From NCBI GenBank assembly GCA_963700865.1, contig CAVOZC010000018.1, positions 434,001 to 498,000 on the forward strand: DNA of 64,000 nucleotides. Reading direction: 5' to 3'. Numbering within the stretch: position 1 is the stretch's first letter; the number at the start of each line of letters is the position of its first letter. This DNA is from CAVOGJ01 sp963700865. Its GTDB lineage: Bacteria > Planctomycetota > Planctomycetia > Pirellulales > Pirellulaceae. The notes under the pieces are model-generated. The model was not told the origin of the DNA. It worked only from the letters and a program-made list of their open reading frames with translations, and did no database searches. The translations under genes were made by a program, and so were the position numbers. Below, one piece after another: positions 56,022 through 64,000 of this stretch.

Positions 56022-57116
56022 TTATCGGCGCCCCAAGCTTCCCTGGTACGCTGCGGAGAGGCCGTTCAAGTAGGCGGCGAGGGGACACTGCCGGCGTACC
56101 CGCTCACGCCCCGCTTCTCCCAGCGAGGCTCGCAGCCCCTCGTCCACGAGCAATCTCTGGGTCCGGCGGGCCAACTCGGCTCGATTGCCCGGTTGAAACA
56201 ACAACCCGCTGACTTCATCCTCCACAAGCTGGCGGTGCGCGATGAGATCGGTCGCCACGATGGGCAGTCCCTGTGCCGCAGCCAGCAGGGCAATTGTCGG
56301 GTTGGCATTGGCCACGTTCGTCCGCCAGAAGCAGGTCAAGTGGGGCAGCAATTCGCTGGGGCGATAGTCTTTCACAAAATGCACGCGATCTGCCGTACGG
56401 GTCTGTTCCACAAACCGTTCCAGCCTCCCCTGCTGGGGACCATCACCCAAGATCAACACATGCACGTCATCGCGGACGACCTTCAGCAGGTCGGCCGCCC
56501 AGATCGCGTCTTTTAGCCCCTCATCGGGCTGAAATCGACCGACCACCCCGATCAGATGGGCCCCTTCGTCGATTTGGAAGGTACTCCGCAGGAGACGCCC
56601 GGCCGACTCGGAGGCGATTTCCGACGGCACATCCGCCTCGCTCACGCCGGGCGGCAGGATTTGGTCCACCGGCATGCCATCTGGCTGGTCGCTGTCGGCA
56701 AGTACCACCGAGGCCGGAGATCGAGCCAAGCCTCGGGTCCACCAGCGATTCCAGCTCGAAACCGGTTCACTGGTTCGTTCATGAGTCACAACCATTGCCG
56801 CCCGGGTACCGCTGGCCAGGGCCCACATCCGGAGATGGGAAGTACCGCACCAGAGATGGATCAAGTCGGCATTGACGTCGCGGATGCAGGTGACCAGGCG
56901 ACGCCAGAACACCAGGCTTCTTTCCGATCGCAGCGGCACCCGATGAACCGGAACTTGGCTCTCCTGCAGCGCGGCCGACCATCCAGTCGGCCCGTCCATG
57001 GCGCAAACATGCGATTCGTAGAGTTGCCGATCCAGACGCGTGGCCGCCCAGAAGACTTGCTGCCTGGTTCCTGGATGCAGGTCCGATGGAACCACATGGA
57101 GCACCCGCGCTGTCAT
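56022..57116 (-). CDS. glycosyltransferase family 4 (GT-B) protein
   Basis: This 364-residue protein starts at the ATG giving MTARVLHVVPSDLHPGTRQQ. The GT-B C-terminal domain has IGVVGRFQPDEGLKDAIWA, VHVLILGDGPQQGRLERFV, DRVHFVKDYRPSELLPHL and PTIALLAAAQGLPIVATDLI. The usual E-x7-E is not fully clear (the segment reads NANPTIALLAAA). It transfers a sugar from a nucleotide donor, probably into a surface glycan. It follows hpt by 42 bases on the same strand. Confidence 0.82.
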   Translation of the reverse strand: MTARVLHVVPSDLHPGTRQQVFWAATRLDRQLYESHVCAMDGPTGWSAALQESQVPVHRVPLRSERSLVFWRRLVTCIRDVNADLIHLWCGTSHLRMWALASGTRAAMVVTHERTSEPVSSWNRWWTRGLARSPASVVLADSDQPDGMPVDQILPPGVSEADVPSEIASESAGRLLRSTFQIDEGAHLIGVVGRFQPDEGLKDAIWAADLLKVVRDDVHVLILGDGPQQGRLERFVEQTRTADRVHFVKDYRPSELLPHLTCFWRTNVANANPTIALLAAAQGLPIVATDLIAHRQLVEDEVSGLLFQPGNRAELARRTQRLLVDEGLRASLGEAGRERVRRQCPLAAYLNGLSAAYQGSLGRR

Positions 57117-57158
57117 GGAACCAACCTGATCTGCAAGAAAGCCGCGGAGGACGGGCAA

Positions 57159-57692
57159 TTAGGGAGGACAGCTCTCGATCTCGGCCGATTCCAGCGCCGC
57201 CACGAAAGGCAGGTTGCGATAAGCATCCTGATAATCCAGGCCATAGCCTACCACGAATTCATCGGGGATATCGAAGCCAATGAAATCAGGCTGCAGGTCG
57301 ACTTCCTGTCGTCCGTTCTTTCGCAACAGCACCGCCGTGCGCACGGAGCGAGGATCGAATTGCTCCATCAGAGCCATCAGCTCTAACAACGTGTTGCCGG
57401 TGTCGAAAATGTCATCCACCAGGAGCACGTTGCGGCCTGAAATATCGGGCATCAAGTCCGCATTGATCCGCAACGGGCCGCGCGTCGTTGTGGCGCCGCG
57501 ATAGCTGCTGGCCATGACGACCCCCACGCGCAAGGGCATGTCGAGCTGACGGATGAGGTCCGCGACGAGTACCACGCTACCGGTGAGAATCCCGATGATC
57601 GTCAACGGTTCGTCCTCATAAGTTTCGGCGATTCCCCGCGCCATGCGTGTCACACCCTCGCGGAGCTCGCTTTCCGTCAACAAAGTTTTCAT
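57159..57692 (-). CDS. hpt: hypoxanthine phosphoribosyltransferase
   Basis: The protein has 177 residues. The PRPP-binding loop is NVLLVDDIFDTGNTLLELMA. Other family features are IGILTGSVVLVADLIRQLDM, ASSYRGATTTRGPLRINADL and FDIPDEFVVGYGLDYQDAYR. It converts hypoxanthine and guanine to nucleotides with PRPP. The internal ATG at 57692 (MKTLLTESELREG) matches the usual family start; the upstream extension is not family-like. Confidence 0.92.
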   Translation of the reverse strand: MKTLLTESELREGVTRMARGIAETYEDEPLTIIGILTGSVVLVADLIRQLDMPLRVGVVMASSYRGATTTRGPLRINADLMPDISGRNVLLVDDIFDTGNTLLELMALMEQFDPRSVRTAVLLRKNGRQEVDLQPDFIGFDIPDEFVVGYGLDYQDAYRNLPFVAALESAEIESCPP

Positions 57693-57959
57693 CGCATGTC
57701 CAAAAAATGGGGCGAACTTCCAAAACGCTGATCCAGGACCCGCCAACAAGCGACCCGGGTGCGGCACGAAAACGCCTATTTTAGCGGGCTGGAAATCAGG
57801 CGACAGTCCAAGCCGTCAAAATTGTCCTCATCGGAACGATCGGGACTTCTTTCCGGGAAGACCCCCATTTTCACTCGGCTCGTGCGGCGCCGCCAAACTG
57901 TCCTCGAAGTAGGCTTCGTGACGCAAACAACCCTCCCCACGGCGTTCCTCGCCCCTGAC

Positions 57960-60029
57960 ATGAATTCACGCACGCACAGCGACTTGACGGAACTCGCTCC
58001 ACTTCCTGCGGACGCAGTCGACCGCCGGCACGGTCTGTACGGTCACTTTGCCCGAGGGAGCGTGACGCTGCGCAAAATCTGCCGCAATCCGCTGAACTTG
58101 TGGTTGATTCTGGTGCTGGCGAACGCCATCTGGCTGCCATATCGAGGTCTCTGCCACGATGCCCGGTTGTACGGCTTCGAGGTGCTCAATGGCATCGAGG
58201 GGGGGCAGTACCACGATGCGTTGTCCCGTTGCTATGAGCAGTCAGGAAAGTTCTCCGCCTTCGGCACGATCATCCGACCTTTGGCCCATTGGCTAGGGAT
58301 ACCGGGGGCATTTTTCCTGGCCTACGTGCTGAGCAAGCTGTTTTTGATCTATGCCCTGCAGCGATTCGTCACGCGGTTGATCCCGCAGACGACTGTCGCC
58401 GTCGGTTCGTTGTTACTCTTGGTGTGCATACCAATCGAGTTTGGTGGCCTGGGCGTGTTTCATCTCAACGAGAGCTTCCTGACACCACGCTTATGCGGCG
58501 AGGCCCTCGTCCTGTTGGGATTGGAACGCATCCTGCAGCAGCGGTGGACAGCGGGGCTGGCACTTCAAATCGGCGCCTTAGGCGTTCATCCGATCATGGC
58601 CGTTCCCGGAATTCTCGTGGCGCTGGCATGTCTCGCCGGTCAGCTGCTGCGGCCGAGGCAGCAATGGGCCGCTGCCATCCTGGCCGCCGTGGGGCTGGTT
58701 GCGGTGCTGGGCATTCGACCTTTGGGTACTGCGATATTCGGCGAGATGGACGCTGCCTGGATGGATTTCGTGGACGATTTCAATCTGTATAGTATCCCGC
58801 AAACCTGGGATATCACCGATTGGGCCGCGTTGCTCGTCGCGATTGCGACCGTGAGCGTGGCCGGATTCGTCATACCGGCGCAGCGGGGACATCGTTACTT
58901 CCTGGCGGCGACGGCTACGGTTTCATTGTGCGGCGTGCTGATCAGCGTGCTGGCTCATGCGCTACCCTATGCACGACTTTTCCAGGTCCAGCCCTACCGG
59001 TGGCTGTGGCTCGCCCAGCTCACCTTCATTCCCATCGGGCTCTCCGTGGCCCATGATTTGTGGCGCCAGCATCGCCCGGCGAATATCTTATTGGCATTTG
59101 GCATCGCCTCCTACTTCCTGCTTGGCAACCCCATCGGCTGGGGCCAGAGCTTTGTGTTGTTTGGTTCGCTGTTCCTTTGTGCCCGCATGGTCACGCGGGA
59201 CTTGCCTGGAGGTGCGTATGGATTCCTGGCATTACTGACGTTACTCAGCGTAAGCAGTATTCAGGTCTTGGCATCACTGCGTACGATGCTGGTACAGGCG
59301 CCCATCATCAACGAACACGTCGAGCTGTATTTCTATTTACGGTTTTTCACTCGGGCTTGCGGCCCCTTCTTGACGATTCTCCTCACGTCGCTGATCGCGA
59401 TCGGCCTGTATGTCCGCACCGACGGTCAGCGATGGTTTCGCCTGCTCGTGGCAGCCCTGGCGTTGACGGTCCAGGTGGCCGCCTGCCTGCTTCCCTATTC
59501 GTCTGCCAGCCGACAGTTGGGCTGTGCTGACGCCGCGACCACGCAGATGGTCGATCAATACCTTAGCGAGCACTACGCGGCGACCGCGGAGCGGCCGAGT
59601 ATCTACTGGCCCGGCGGCGACTCGAGCACGATCTGGTTCCGCCTGAGGGCGAAGAGCTATTTTACGCCTCCGCAATTGGCTGGCACGATGTTTCTCCGCA
59701 GCTCGGCGGTCGAGGGAAGGCGGCGAGCCGAGTTGACGGCGCCGTTTGACATCCCGGCCCATACGAGCCATCCGATCCCAATACGGGCCTGGCAGGAACG
59801 GGTGCTGCAAGACGTATTTCAACGACCGTTGGGTGTGCAACCACCGGGCGAAGGGGATCTCAGGAGGCTGTGCCAGGAACCCGACTTGGACCTGGTGGTA
59901 TCCACCGCGGCCATTGGCGAGTGGTACGCCGCCACCAATGGCGAGGTCTATCTCTACGACTTGCGCCAGCTGAGAAATCAGCTTGACATCCACCCATACC
60001 CTACCGCGACCCCCGTACCGGCTGAGTAA
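57960..60029 (+). CDS. large polytopic membrane protein
   Basis: The protein has about 690 residues with roughly 12 hydrophobic segments: LWLILVLANAIWLPYRGLC, AVGSLLLLVCIPIEFGGLGV, PIMAVPGILVALACLAGQLL, VATVSLCGVLISVLAHALPY-type stretches and others. A polar C-terminal 190 residues follow (ATTQMVDQYLSEHYAATAER, STIWFRLRAKSYFTPPQLA). The overall layout recalls membrane glycosyltransferases (GT-C-like) or polymerases of surface-glycan systems, but I see no diagnostic motif. The start is uncertain: GTG at 57918 has AGTAGG upstream. Neighbours are a GT4 enzyme and an FAD oxidoreductase. Confidence 0.7.
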   Translation: MNSRTHSDLTELAPLPADAVDRRHGLYGHFARGSVTLRKICRNPLNLWLILVLANAIWLPYRGLCHDARLYGFEVLNGIEGGQYHDALSRCYEQSGKFSAFGTIIRPLAHWLGIPGAFFLAYVLSKLFLIYALQRFVTRLIPQTTVAVGSLLLLVCIPIEFGGLGVFHLNESFLTPRLCGEALVLLGLERILQQRWTAGLALQIGALGVHPIMAVPGILVALACLAGQLLRPRQQWAAAILAAVGLVAVLGIRPLGTAIFGEMDAAWMDFVDDFNLYSIPQTWDITDWAALLVAIATVSVAGFVIPAQRGHRYFLAATATVSLCGVLISVLAHALPYARLFQVQPYRWLWLAQLTFIPIGLSVAHDLWRQHRPANILLAFGIASYFLLGNPIGWGQSFVLFGSLFLCARMVTRDLPGGAYGFLALLTLLSVSSIQVLASLRTMLVQAPIINEHVELYFYLRFFTRACGPFLTILLTSLIAIGLYVRTDGQRWFRLLVAALALTVQVAACLLPYSSASRQLGCADAATTQMVDQYLSEHYAATAERPSIYWPGGDSSTIWFRLRAKSYFTPPQLAGTMFLRSSAVEGRRRAELTAPFDIPAHTSHPIPIRAWQERVLQDVFQRPLGVQPPGEGDLRRLCQEPDLDLVVSTAAIGEWYAATNGEVYLYDLRQLRNQLDIHPYPTATPVPAE

Positions 60030-60062
60030 GGATCGCAATCTGTCGATTGTCCGGACTGGGAA

Positions 60063-60092
60063 AAAAAACCGAGCGCCATAAGGCTCTGTTTT
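60063..60092. terminator. bidirectional terminator-like hairpin
   Basis: AAAACCGAGC and GCTCTGTTTT pair over ten positions with one mismatch around an eight-base loop. The stem is preceded by A's and followed by T's, so it could work on both strands. It lies 35 bases after the stop of the polytopic membrane protein gene. Confidence 0.5.
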
Positions 60093-60228
60093 CACTTGCT
60101 CGTGGCCGCTTTCGGTCGTACATCCCTCTGGCCGCCGAGTTTCTCCGTGCGAAACGATCCACCGTCGAGAAGGCTCGCCACGCGGCTCGCACAGAAAAGC
60201 ACTCATAGCACGAGCACAGGGGAAGCAT

Positions 60229-61650
60229 ATGAAGGTCGCCGTGATCGGCGCGGGTCCCGCGGGTCTATCCGCCGCCTACCAACTCGCCAAGGCCGGTGTG
60301 GAAGTGGAAGTGTTCGAGGCATCCCCCTTTGTGGGCGGCATGTCACGTTCCTTCAACTTATGGGACCAGATCGTCGATCTGGGACCGCACCGCTTCTTCA
60401 GCAGCGACGCCCGCGTCAACCGGCTGTGGCTGGAAATCGCGGAAAACGACTATCGCATGGTCGATCGCCTGACACGTATCTATTATGGCGACAAGTTCTT
60501 TCACTATCCTTTGCAGCCAGGCAACGCCTTGCGAAATCTGGGGATTGTCGAGGCGGCTCGTTGCATGCTGAGCTATTTTCGGCAACGCGTGTCCCCCAGC
60601 GAGGATCGGGCGACGTTCGCGTCCTGGGTCACGCGTCGATTTGGCCGGCGGCTCTACGAGATCTTCTTCAAGACGTATAGCGAGAAGCTGTGGGGCATCT
60701 CCTGCGACCAGCTGGACGCCGATTTTGCCGCCCAACGGATCAAAAAGTTGTCACTGGGCGAAGCCGTCAAGAACGCTCTCAAGCTAGGAAGTCAAAAACA
60801 CGCCACGCTGGTGGACCAATTCGCCTTTCCGCTCAGCGGCACCGGCATGGTGTACGAGCGGATGGCCGACTATGTCAACGCGCTGGGCCAGGTGCATCTG
60901 CAGCGGCCCATTCGCCGTGTCATTCACGATCAGGGTCGCGTCACTGGCCTCGAAACCACGGACGGCATCACCCACAGCTTTGATCACGTCATCTCCACCA
61001 TGCCCTTGACCCTGCTGGTCAAGGGACTGGCAGGCGTTCCCGAAAATGTCCGCCAAGCCGCCGACCAACTGACGTTCCGCAATACGATCCTGGTCTATCT
61101 GAATGTGGCGGGTCGCGACCTGTTCCCCGACCAATGGATCTATGTGCATGCCGCGGAGCTGGAAGTCGGTCGTGTCACGAACTTTCGCAACTGGATCCCG
61201 GAAATCTGCCGCCATTCCCCCAATTCGATCCTGTCCCTGGAATACTGGTGTTACGACGAGGATGCAAAGTGGACGGCGTCGGACGAGTCACTGATCGAGC
61301 AGGCCAAGTCGGAAATGCGACGGACCGGATTGATCGGCGACGCGGAGATCACCGACGGGCACGTGATCCGCATCCCCCGCTGCTACCCGGTTTACGCTCG
61401 CAACTATAAACAGCACCTGAGCGTCATTACCGACTATGTCTCGCAGTTCCAGGGGCTCACGCCCATTGGCCGCTACGGTTCGTTCAAATACAACAACCAG
61501 GACCATAGCATCTTGATGGGATTGTTGGCGGCGGAGAACATCCTGCAGCGTCAGGAGAACGACTTGTGGTCGATCAATACCGATTACGAATCGTATCAGG
61601 AAGCCGCCACGATTACCGCTTCCGGCTTGCAAACGGTGGCTTCCGCGTAG
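60229..61650 (+). CDS. FAD-dependent oxidoreductase, UDP-galactopyranose-mutase/protoporphyrinogen-oxidase-like
   Basis: The protein has 473 residues. The ATG follows GGGGAAG. The Rossmann FAD site is VAVIGAGPAGLSAAYQLAKA, and the family body contains IVDLGPHRFFSSDARVNRLW, FHYPLQPGNALRNLG and LYEIFFKTYSEKLWGISCDQ. The C-terminal FAD strand is PIGRYGSFKYNNQDHSILMG. Members of this group are often found with surface-polysaccharide genes and are described as UGM-like or amine-oxidase-like flavoproteins; the substrate is not known here. Upstream are a large polytopic membrane protein and the GT4/hpt pair. Confidence 0.85.
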   Translation: MKVAVIGAGPAGLSAAYQLAKAGVEVEVFEASPFVGGMSRSFNLWDQIVDLGPHRFFSSDARVNRLWLEIAENDYRMVDRLTRIYYGDKFFHYPLQPGNALRNLGIVEAARCMLSYFRQRVSPSEDRATFASWVTRRFGRRLYEIFFKTYSEKLWGISCDQLDADFAAQRIKKLSLGEAVKNALKLGSQKHATLVDQFAFPLSGTGMVYERMADYVNALGQVHLQRPIRRVIHDQGRVTGLETTDGITHSFDHVISTMPLTLLVKGLAGVPENVRQAADQLTFRNTILVYLNVAGRDLFPDQWIYVHAAELEVGRVTNFRNWIPEICRHSPNSILSLEYWCYDEDAKWTASDESLIEQAKSEMRRTGLIGDAEITDGHVIRIPRCYPVYARNYKQHLSVITDYVSQFQGLTPIGRYGSFKYNNQDHSILMGLLAAENILQRQENDLWSINTDYESYQEAATITASGLQTVASA

Positions 61651-61665
61651 TCCGGTCCCGCAATA

Positions 61666-61800
61666 CCGTGGCTGGGGCATCCTGCCACAGTCGTTTTCAC
61701 TGCCACCGTGGCTGGGGCATCCTGCCACAGTCGTTTTCATTTCCACCGTGGCTGGGGCATCCTGCCACAGTCGTTTTCACTTCCACCGTGGCTGGGGCAC
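61666..61800. repeat. 40-bp perfect tandem repeat, 3.4 copies
   Basis: The unit starting CCGTGGCTGGGGCATCCTGC recurs at 61666, 61706, 61746 and 61786 (last copy partial). Copies differ only in the last few bases (CACTG, CATTT, CACTT). Each unit holds an inverted repeat, GTGGC...GCCAC (11 bases apart), followed by CAGTCGTTTTC. There are no spacers, so it is not a CRISPR. It lies 15 bases after the stop of the FAD oxidoreductase. The following 200 bases up to the hydrolase start hold nothing I recognise. Confidence 0.85.
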
Positions 61801-62000
61801 CGTCTACTTCACCTGCAGCGTCTTACGTTTGGCGACGTTGGGGACTTGGCGGCAGGCTGCTGACCGACGACCGAGTCTTCAAGACAAGTCCCCCGCACAG
61901 CGGTTGGCGAAGGACCGCCGGGCTGGCAGAATGGCTGGACATCCCGGCGCCGTTTCACTTCCAGGCCCCGTGCCTTGAGCGGCTCTGCTTGTTGCGCAAA

Positions 62001-62753
62001 ATGGCTGCCACCATGCTGACCGGCTGGTCCGAACAAACGATTGCGGGAAAGCCGTGCCGGGTACTCGTTCCCTCCCAACCGAGTGAACATGGATATGCGG
62101 TTGTATTTCTGCACGACCGCCCCCCGCTCGAGCAGGTCATTCCGCCGACCTGGCAAGCGGCGCTGGAACGCCGCGGGTTGCGGGTCGTGGTTCCGTGGAC
62201 GGGCCACTCGTGGTGGGCCGATCGGGTAGTGCAAGACTTCTCGCACGAGCGAACGCCCGAGCAATTCGTCACGCGGGACGTCGTCTCCTGGCTACGAGAC
62301 GAGTGGCGAGCGGCGCCCCCAAGGCTGGCCATCTGTGGGATCGGCATGGGTGGTCAGGCCGCACTCAGGATGGCTTACAAGCATCCGGATATTTTCCCGG
62401 TAACCGCCGGAGTCTCGCCGGATCTTGATTATCAATTTCGCATCCTGGAAGGGGATGAAGTGCTTTATGAACTCTATGGCGATGTCGAAACGGCTCGCCA
62501 GGACACCGCCATCCTGCATATTCATCCCTTGAATTGGCCGCGACACCAGTTTTTTTGCTGCCACCCTGATCGCGCGGACATCTTCGAAGGGGTCGACCGA
62601 CTGCGGATGAAACTCTCGTCGATTGGCGTTCCCTTTGAAATCGATATTTCGCGCGAGGCCGGTTCCGATGGCAGTTATGAAGACGCCATGGCGGCGACCG
62701 TCGGCGACTTCCTTGTCGAACGGCTTGAGCGGGAACGGCTGCGCATCGCCTGA
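62001..62753 (+). CDS. alpha/beta-hydrolase-fold protein lacking catalytic Ser and His (esterase D-like)
   Basis: This 250-residue protein starts at ATG 62001. The fold is that of the esterase D / putative esterase group (YAVVFLHDRPPLEQVIPPTW, VTRDVVSWLRDEWRAAPPRL, AYKHPDIFPVTAGVSPDLDY, RLRMKLSSIGVPFEIDI). The nucleophile elbow, normally G-x-S-x-G-G, reads CGIGMGGQAAL: Gly takes the Ser position. The region near the expected catalytic His, GGHGWEYY in relatives as I remember them, reads AGSDGSYED. Both residues are gone, yet the fold is uninterrupted. It may be a binding protein rather than an enzyme. Confidence 0.8.
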   Translation: MAATMLTGWSEQTIAGKPCRVLVPSQPSEHGYAVVFLHDRPPLEQVIPPTWQAALERRGLRVVVPWTGHSWWADRVVQDFSHERTPEQFVTRDVVSWLRDEWRAAPPRLAICGIGMGGQAALRMAYKHPDIFPVTAGVSPDLDYQFRILEGDEVLYELYGDVETARQDTAILHIHPLNWPRHQFFCCHPDRADIFEGVDRLRMKLSSIGVPFEIDISREAGSDGSYEDAMAATVGDFLVERLERERLRIA

Positions 62754-62806
62754 CACCCCCTCGACGGCGGCGCACCCGCCCCGTGACTCGTTCCCCCTGG
62801 GGCGCG

Positions 62807-64000
62807 TCACTCACCGACACTGAAATCAAGCATGTTGACGCCTCCCAGCTCGTAGCTGTTCTGGCGCGGACTGTAGCGAATGCGTTGAGCCGACACGGTG
62901 TTGCGGGGACCGTCCACCTGCGATTGATGCCACAGCTGCGCATCGGCCCGTCCGTCGCCGTGCAGGATCACCATGTCCTTCGCTTGGTCGTAGGAAAGTC
63001 GCTCGCCCTTCGCCGCGAACAAATGCCCGTTCGGCGTCTTGCCTTCGACCATCGTATTGCCCTGGGCGATCAATTCGAAACGATTGGTGGCCGCGTTCGC
63101 AGGCAGCTGATACACCGTCAGCTCGTGACAGCCGAGGACAGCGGTATTGGGAAGCAGCTGCCCGTCTGGGAGCACCTGCAACCGATCGTTCCAATCGTCG
63201 ACCGGACCCATAATCGAGCGAACTCGTCCTCGAAACGAGAGTTCTCGTCGGGCTAACCCTCCATCAAATCCCTGCTCAAAATTCACGCGGAGGTAGTTGA
63301 GTCCATCCGTATCGCGATCGGCTCCGGCCGCGGCGGGCAGCCCGGCCGGTGACTTGCCACGGCGGACGGTTTCCACCCAACCGGGACCGGCCCCCTGCAC
63401 TTCTTCGGCGGCATAGTTCAACTCCAGTCGAGCGACTTGAGCCCGATCCACGGCGAGCCATCCCCGGTCACCGCTGGTTTGATTCTCGAGTGCCACCATC
63501 CCCGTGGCCACCACCGTATGAAGTTCCAGCCGACGTGCGGCGGCACTCGCACGACCAAAGTCGATTGGTTCGGTAAGCATGGCTGCCAGTTCGTCAGCCT
63601 GGATGCGTTGCGCCGGCCCCTGGATCAGCACCGACCCCTGGCAGAGCAGCGTCTTGCCGTCGAAACGCATGCCTTGGTCCCAGTTCATATCGGCCATCGC
63701 GGGGCCGCGGCCGCCAACCGCTGCAAATCGCTGGGGCAGCGGCGCCTCGGCCGACCCGGGTCCCTCGATCCACATTTGATTCTGATCGCGATCGAGATGA
63801 ATATTTCCGCCCGACAGCGTCATTTGTTGAGCGTGAATCGTGGCCGGCCGGCCGACGATCACTGCCAGCCCCCCCTGGCGTGAAGGTTGCGAAAGCCTCA
63901 GTTGGTCCCCCGTGACCTCAACGGGAAACTCGCGGGGATCCGTCGACAGATTGCGACAGCGAATCTGTCCTTCCAAAAGGACCTGATCGATTTCTTGCCG
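62807..64000 (-). CDS. LptA/OstA-like protein, partial (runs off right edge)
   Basis: The frame is open to the right window edge, so the N-terminus is missing; an internal TTG at 63976 is not the start. About 398 residues are visible. Repeated strands of the OstA/LptA beta-jellyroll type occur (MRFDGKTLLCQGSVLIQGPA, FELIAQGNTMVEGKTPNGHL, GERLSYDQAKDMVILHGDG, NTVSAQRIRYSPRQNSYELG). Such proteins carry lipopolysaccharide or related lipids across the periplasm. The length and repetition suggest a large, multi-repeat member. It ends convergent with the hydrolase-like gene, 53 bases apart. Confidence 0.72.
   Translation of the reverse strand, partial: RQEIDQVLLEGQIRCRNLSTDPREFPVEVTGDQLRLSQPSRQGGLAVIVGRPATIHAQQMTLSGGNIHLDRDQNQMWIEGPGSAEAPLPQRFAAVGGRGPAMADMNWDQGMRFDGKTLLCQGSVLIQGPAQRIQADELAAMLTEPIDFGRASAAARRLELHTVVATGMVALENQTSGDRGWLAVDRAQVARLELNYAAEEVQGAGPGWVETVRRGKSPAGLPAAAGADRDTDGLNYLRVNFEQGFDGGLARRELSFRGRVRSIMGPVDDWNDRLQVLPDGQLLPNTAVLGCHELTVYQLPANAATNRFELIAQGNTMVEGKTPNGHLFAAKGERLSYDQAKDMVILHGDGRADAQLWHQSQVDGPRNTVSAQRIRYSPRQNSYELGGVNMLDFSVGE

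Noticed and set aside
61666..61800. CRISPR array
   Set aside because: Units of 40 bases are directly adjacent, with no unique spacers and no cas genes.

Overview
The window looks like a chromosome segment of a planctomycete, probably of the Pirellulales. The base composition is GC-rich. The protein signatures are typical of that phylum: a secreted protein opening with the LEPLEDRRVL leader, PEP-CTERM-type C-termini, ECF sigma factors next to transmembrane Ser/Thr kinases, several sulfotransferase genes, formylglycine-enzyme-fold (FGE/SUMF) proteins, and a Cys/Gly-rich lipoprotein ending in the TRGPRDF signature. I found no rRNA, tRNA or CRISPR.

Layout. 0-5 kb: a membrane protein, an FHA protein and an ECF sigma factor overlapping a Ser/Thr kinase. 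5-10 kb: LEPR-leader surface protein, GH26 glycanase, sulfotransferase and a conserved secreted protein. 10-13 kb: a second, divergent kinase/sigma pair followed by a decayed SUMF/PEP-CTERM gene. 13-19.5 kb: two divergent membrane-anchored coiled-coil proteins, the flotillin-like FloA and a lipoprotein. 19.5-22.5 kb: an accessory acyl-chain cluster (ketosynthase, hotdog protein, ACP, dehydratase). 22.8-30.3 kb: PTS enzyme I, FxsA, a GDSL hydrolase with dockerin-like repeats and PEP-CTERM tail, a TPR protein and an MnmE-like GTPase. 30.3-35.2 kb: a sulfation-themed operon (arylsulfotransferase-like protein, two small membrane proteins, sulfotransferase) with a divergent SUMF protein. 35-39 kb: three tandem AIM24-family genes and a sugar:cation symporter. 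39-46.4 kb: a lysR-gltB-gltD operon for ammonium assimilation. 46.5-48.75 kb: an array of 50-bp repeats alternating with a structured core of about 100-190 bp, split by a DUF559 nuclease-like gene. 48.8-64 kb: a cyclophilin-type PPIase, RsmD-like methyltransferase, a 985-residue membrane-anchored protein, GlgC/MazG-like, Hpt/glycosyltransferase, a polytopic membrane protein, an FAD oxidoreductase, a tandem 40-bp repeat, a catalytically degenerate alpha/beta hydrolase and the end of an LptA/OstA-like protein.

Genome-wide theme. Ten genes, including the housekeeping genes gltD and ptsI, are broken by about 15 small frame changes. In every case conserved sequence resumes in another frame. I read about ten as one-base insertions and five as one-base deletions. 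This pattern fits assembly or sequencing indels better than gene decay, so these genes are annotated end to end as CDS with the break points given. The SUMF fragment after the second sigma factor is different: it lacks its start and an internal block, and is called a pseudogene.

The parts that most merit follow-up are the DUF559/repeat array, the coiled-coil pair beside FloA, the sulfation operon, and several proteins whose catalytic residues are missing.
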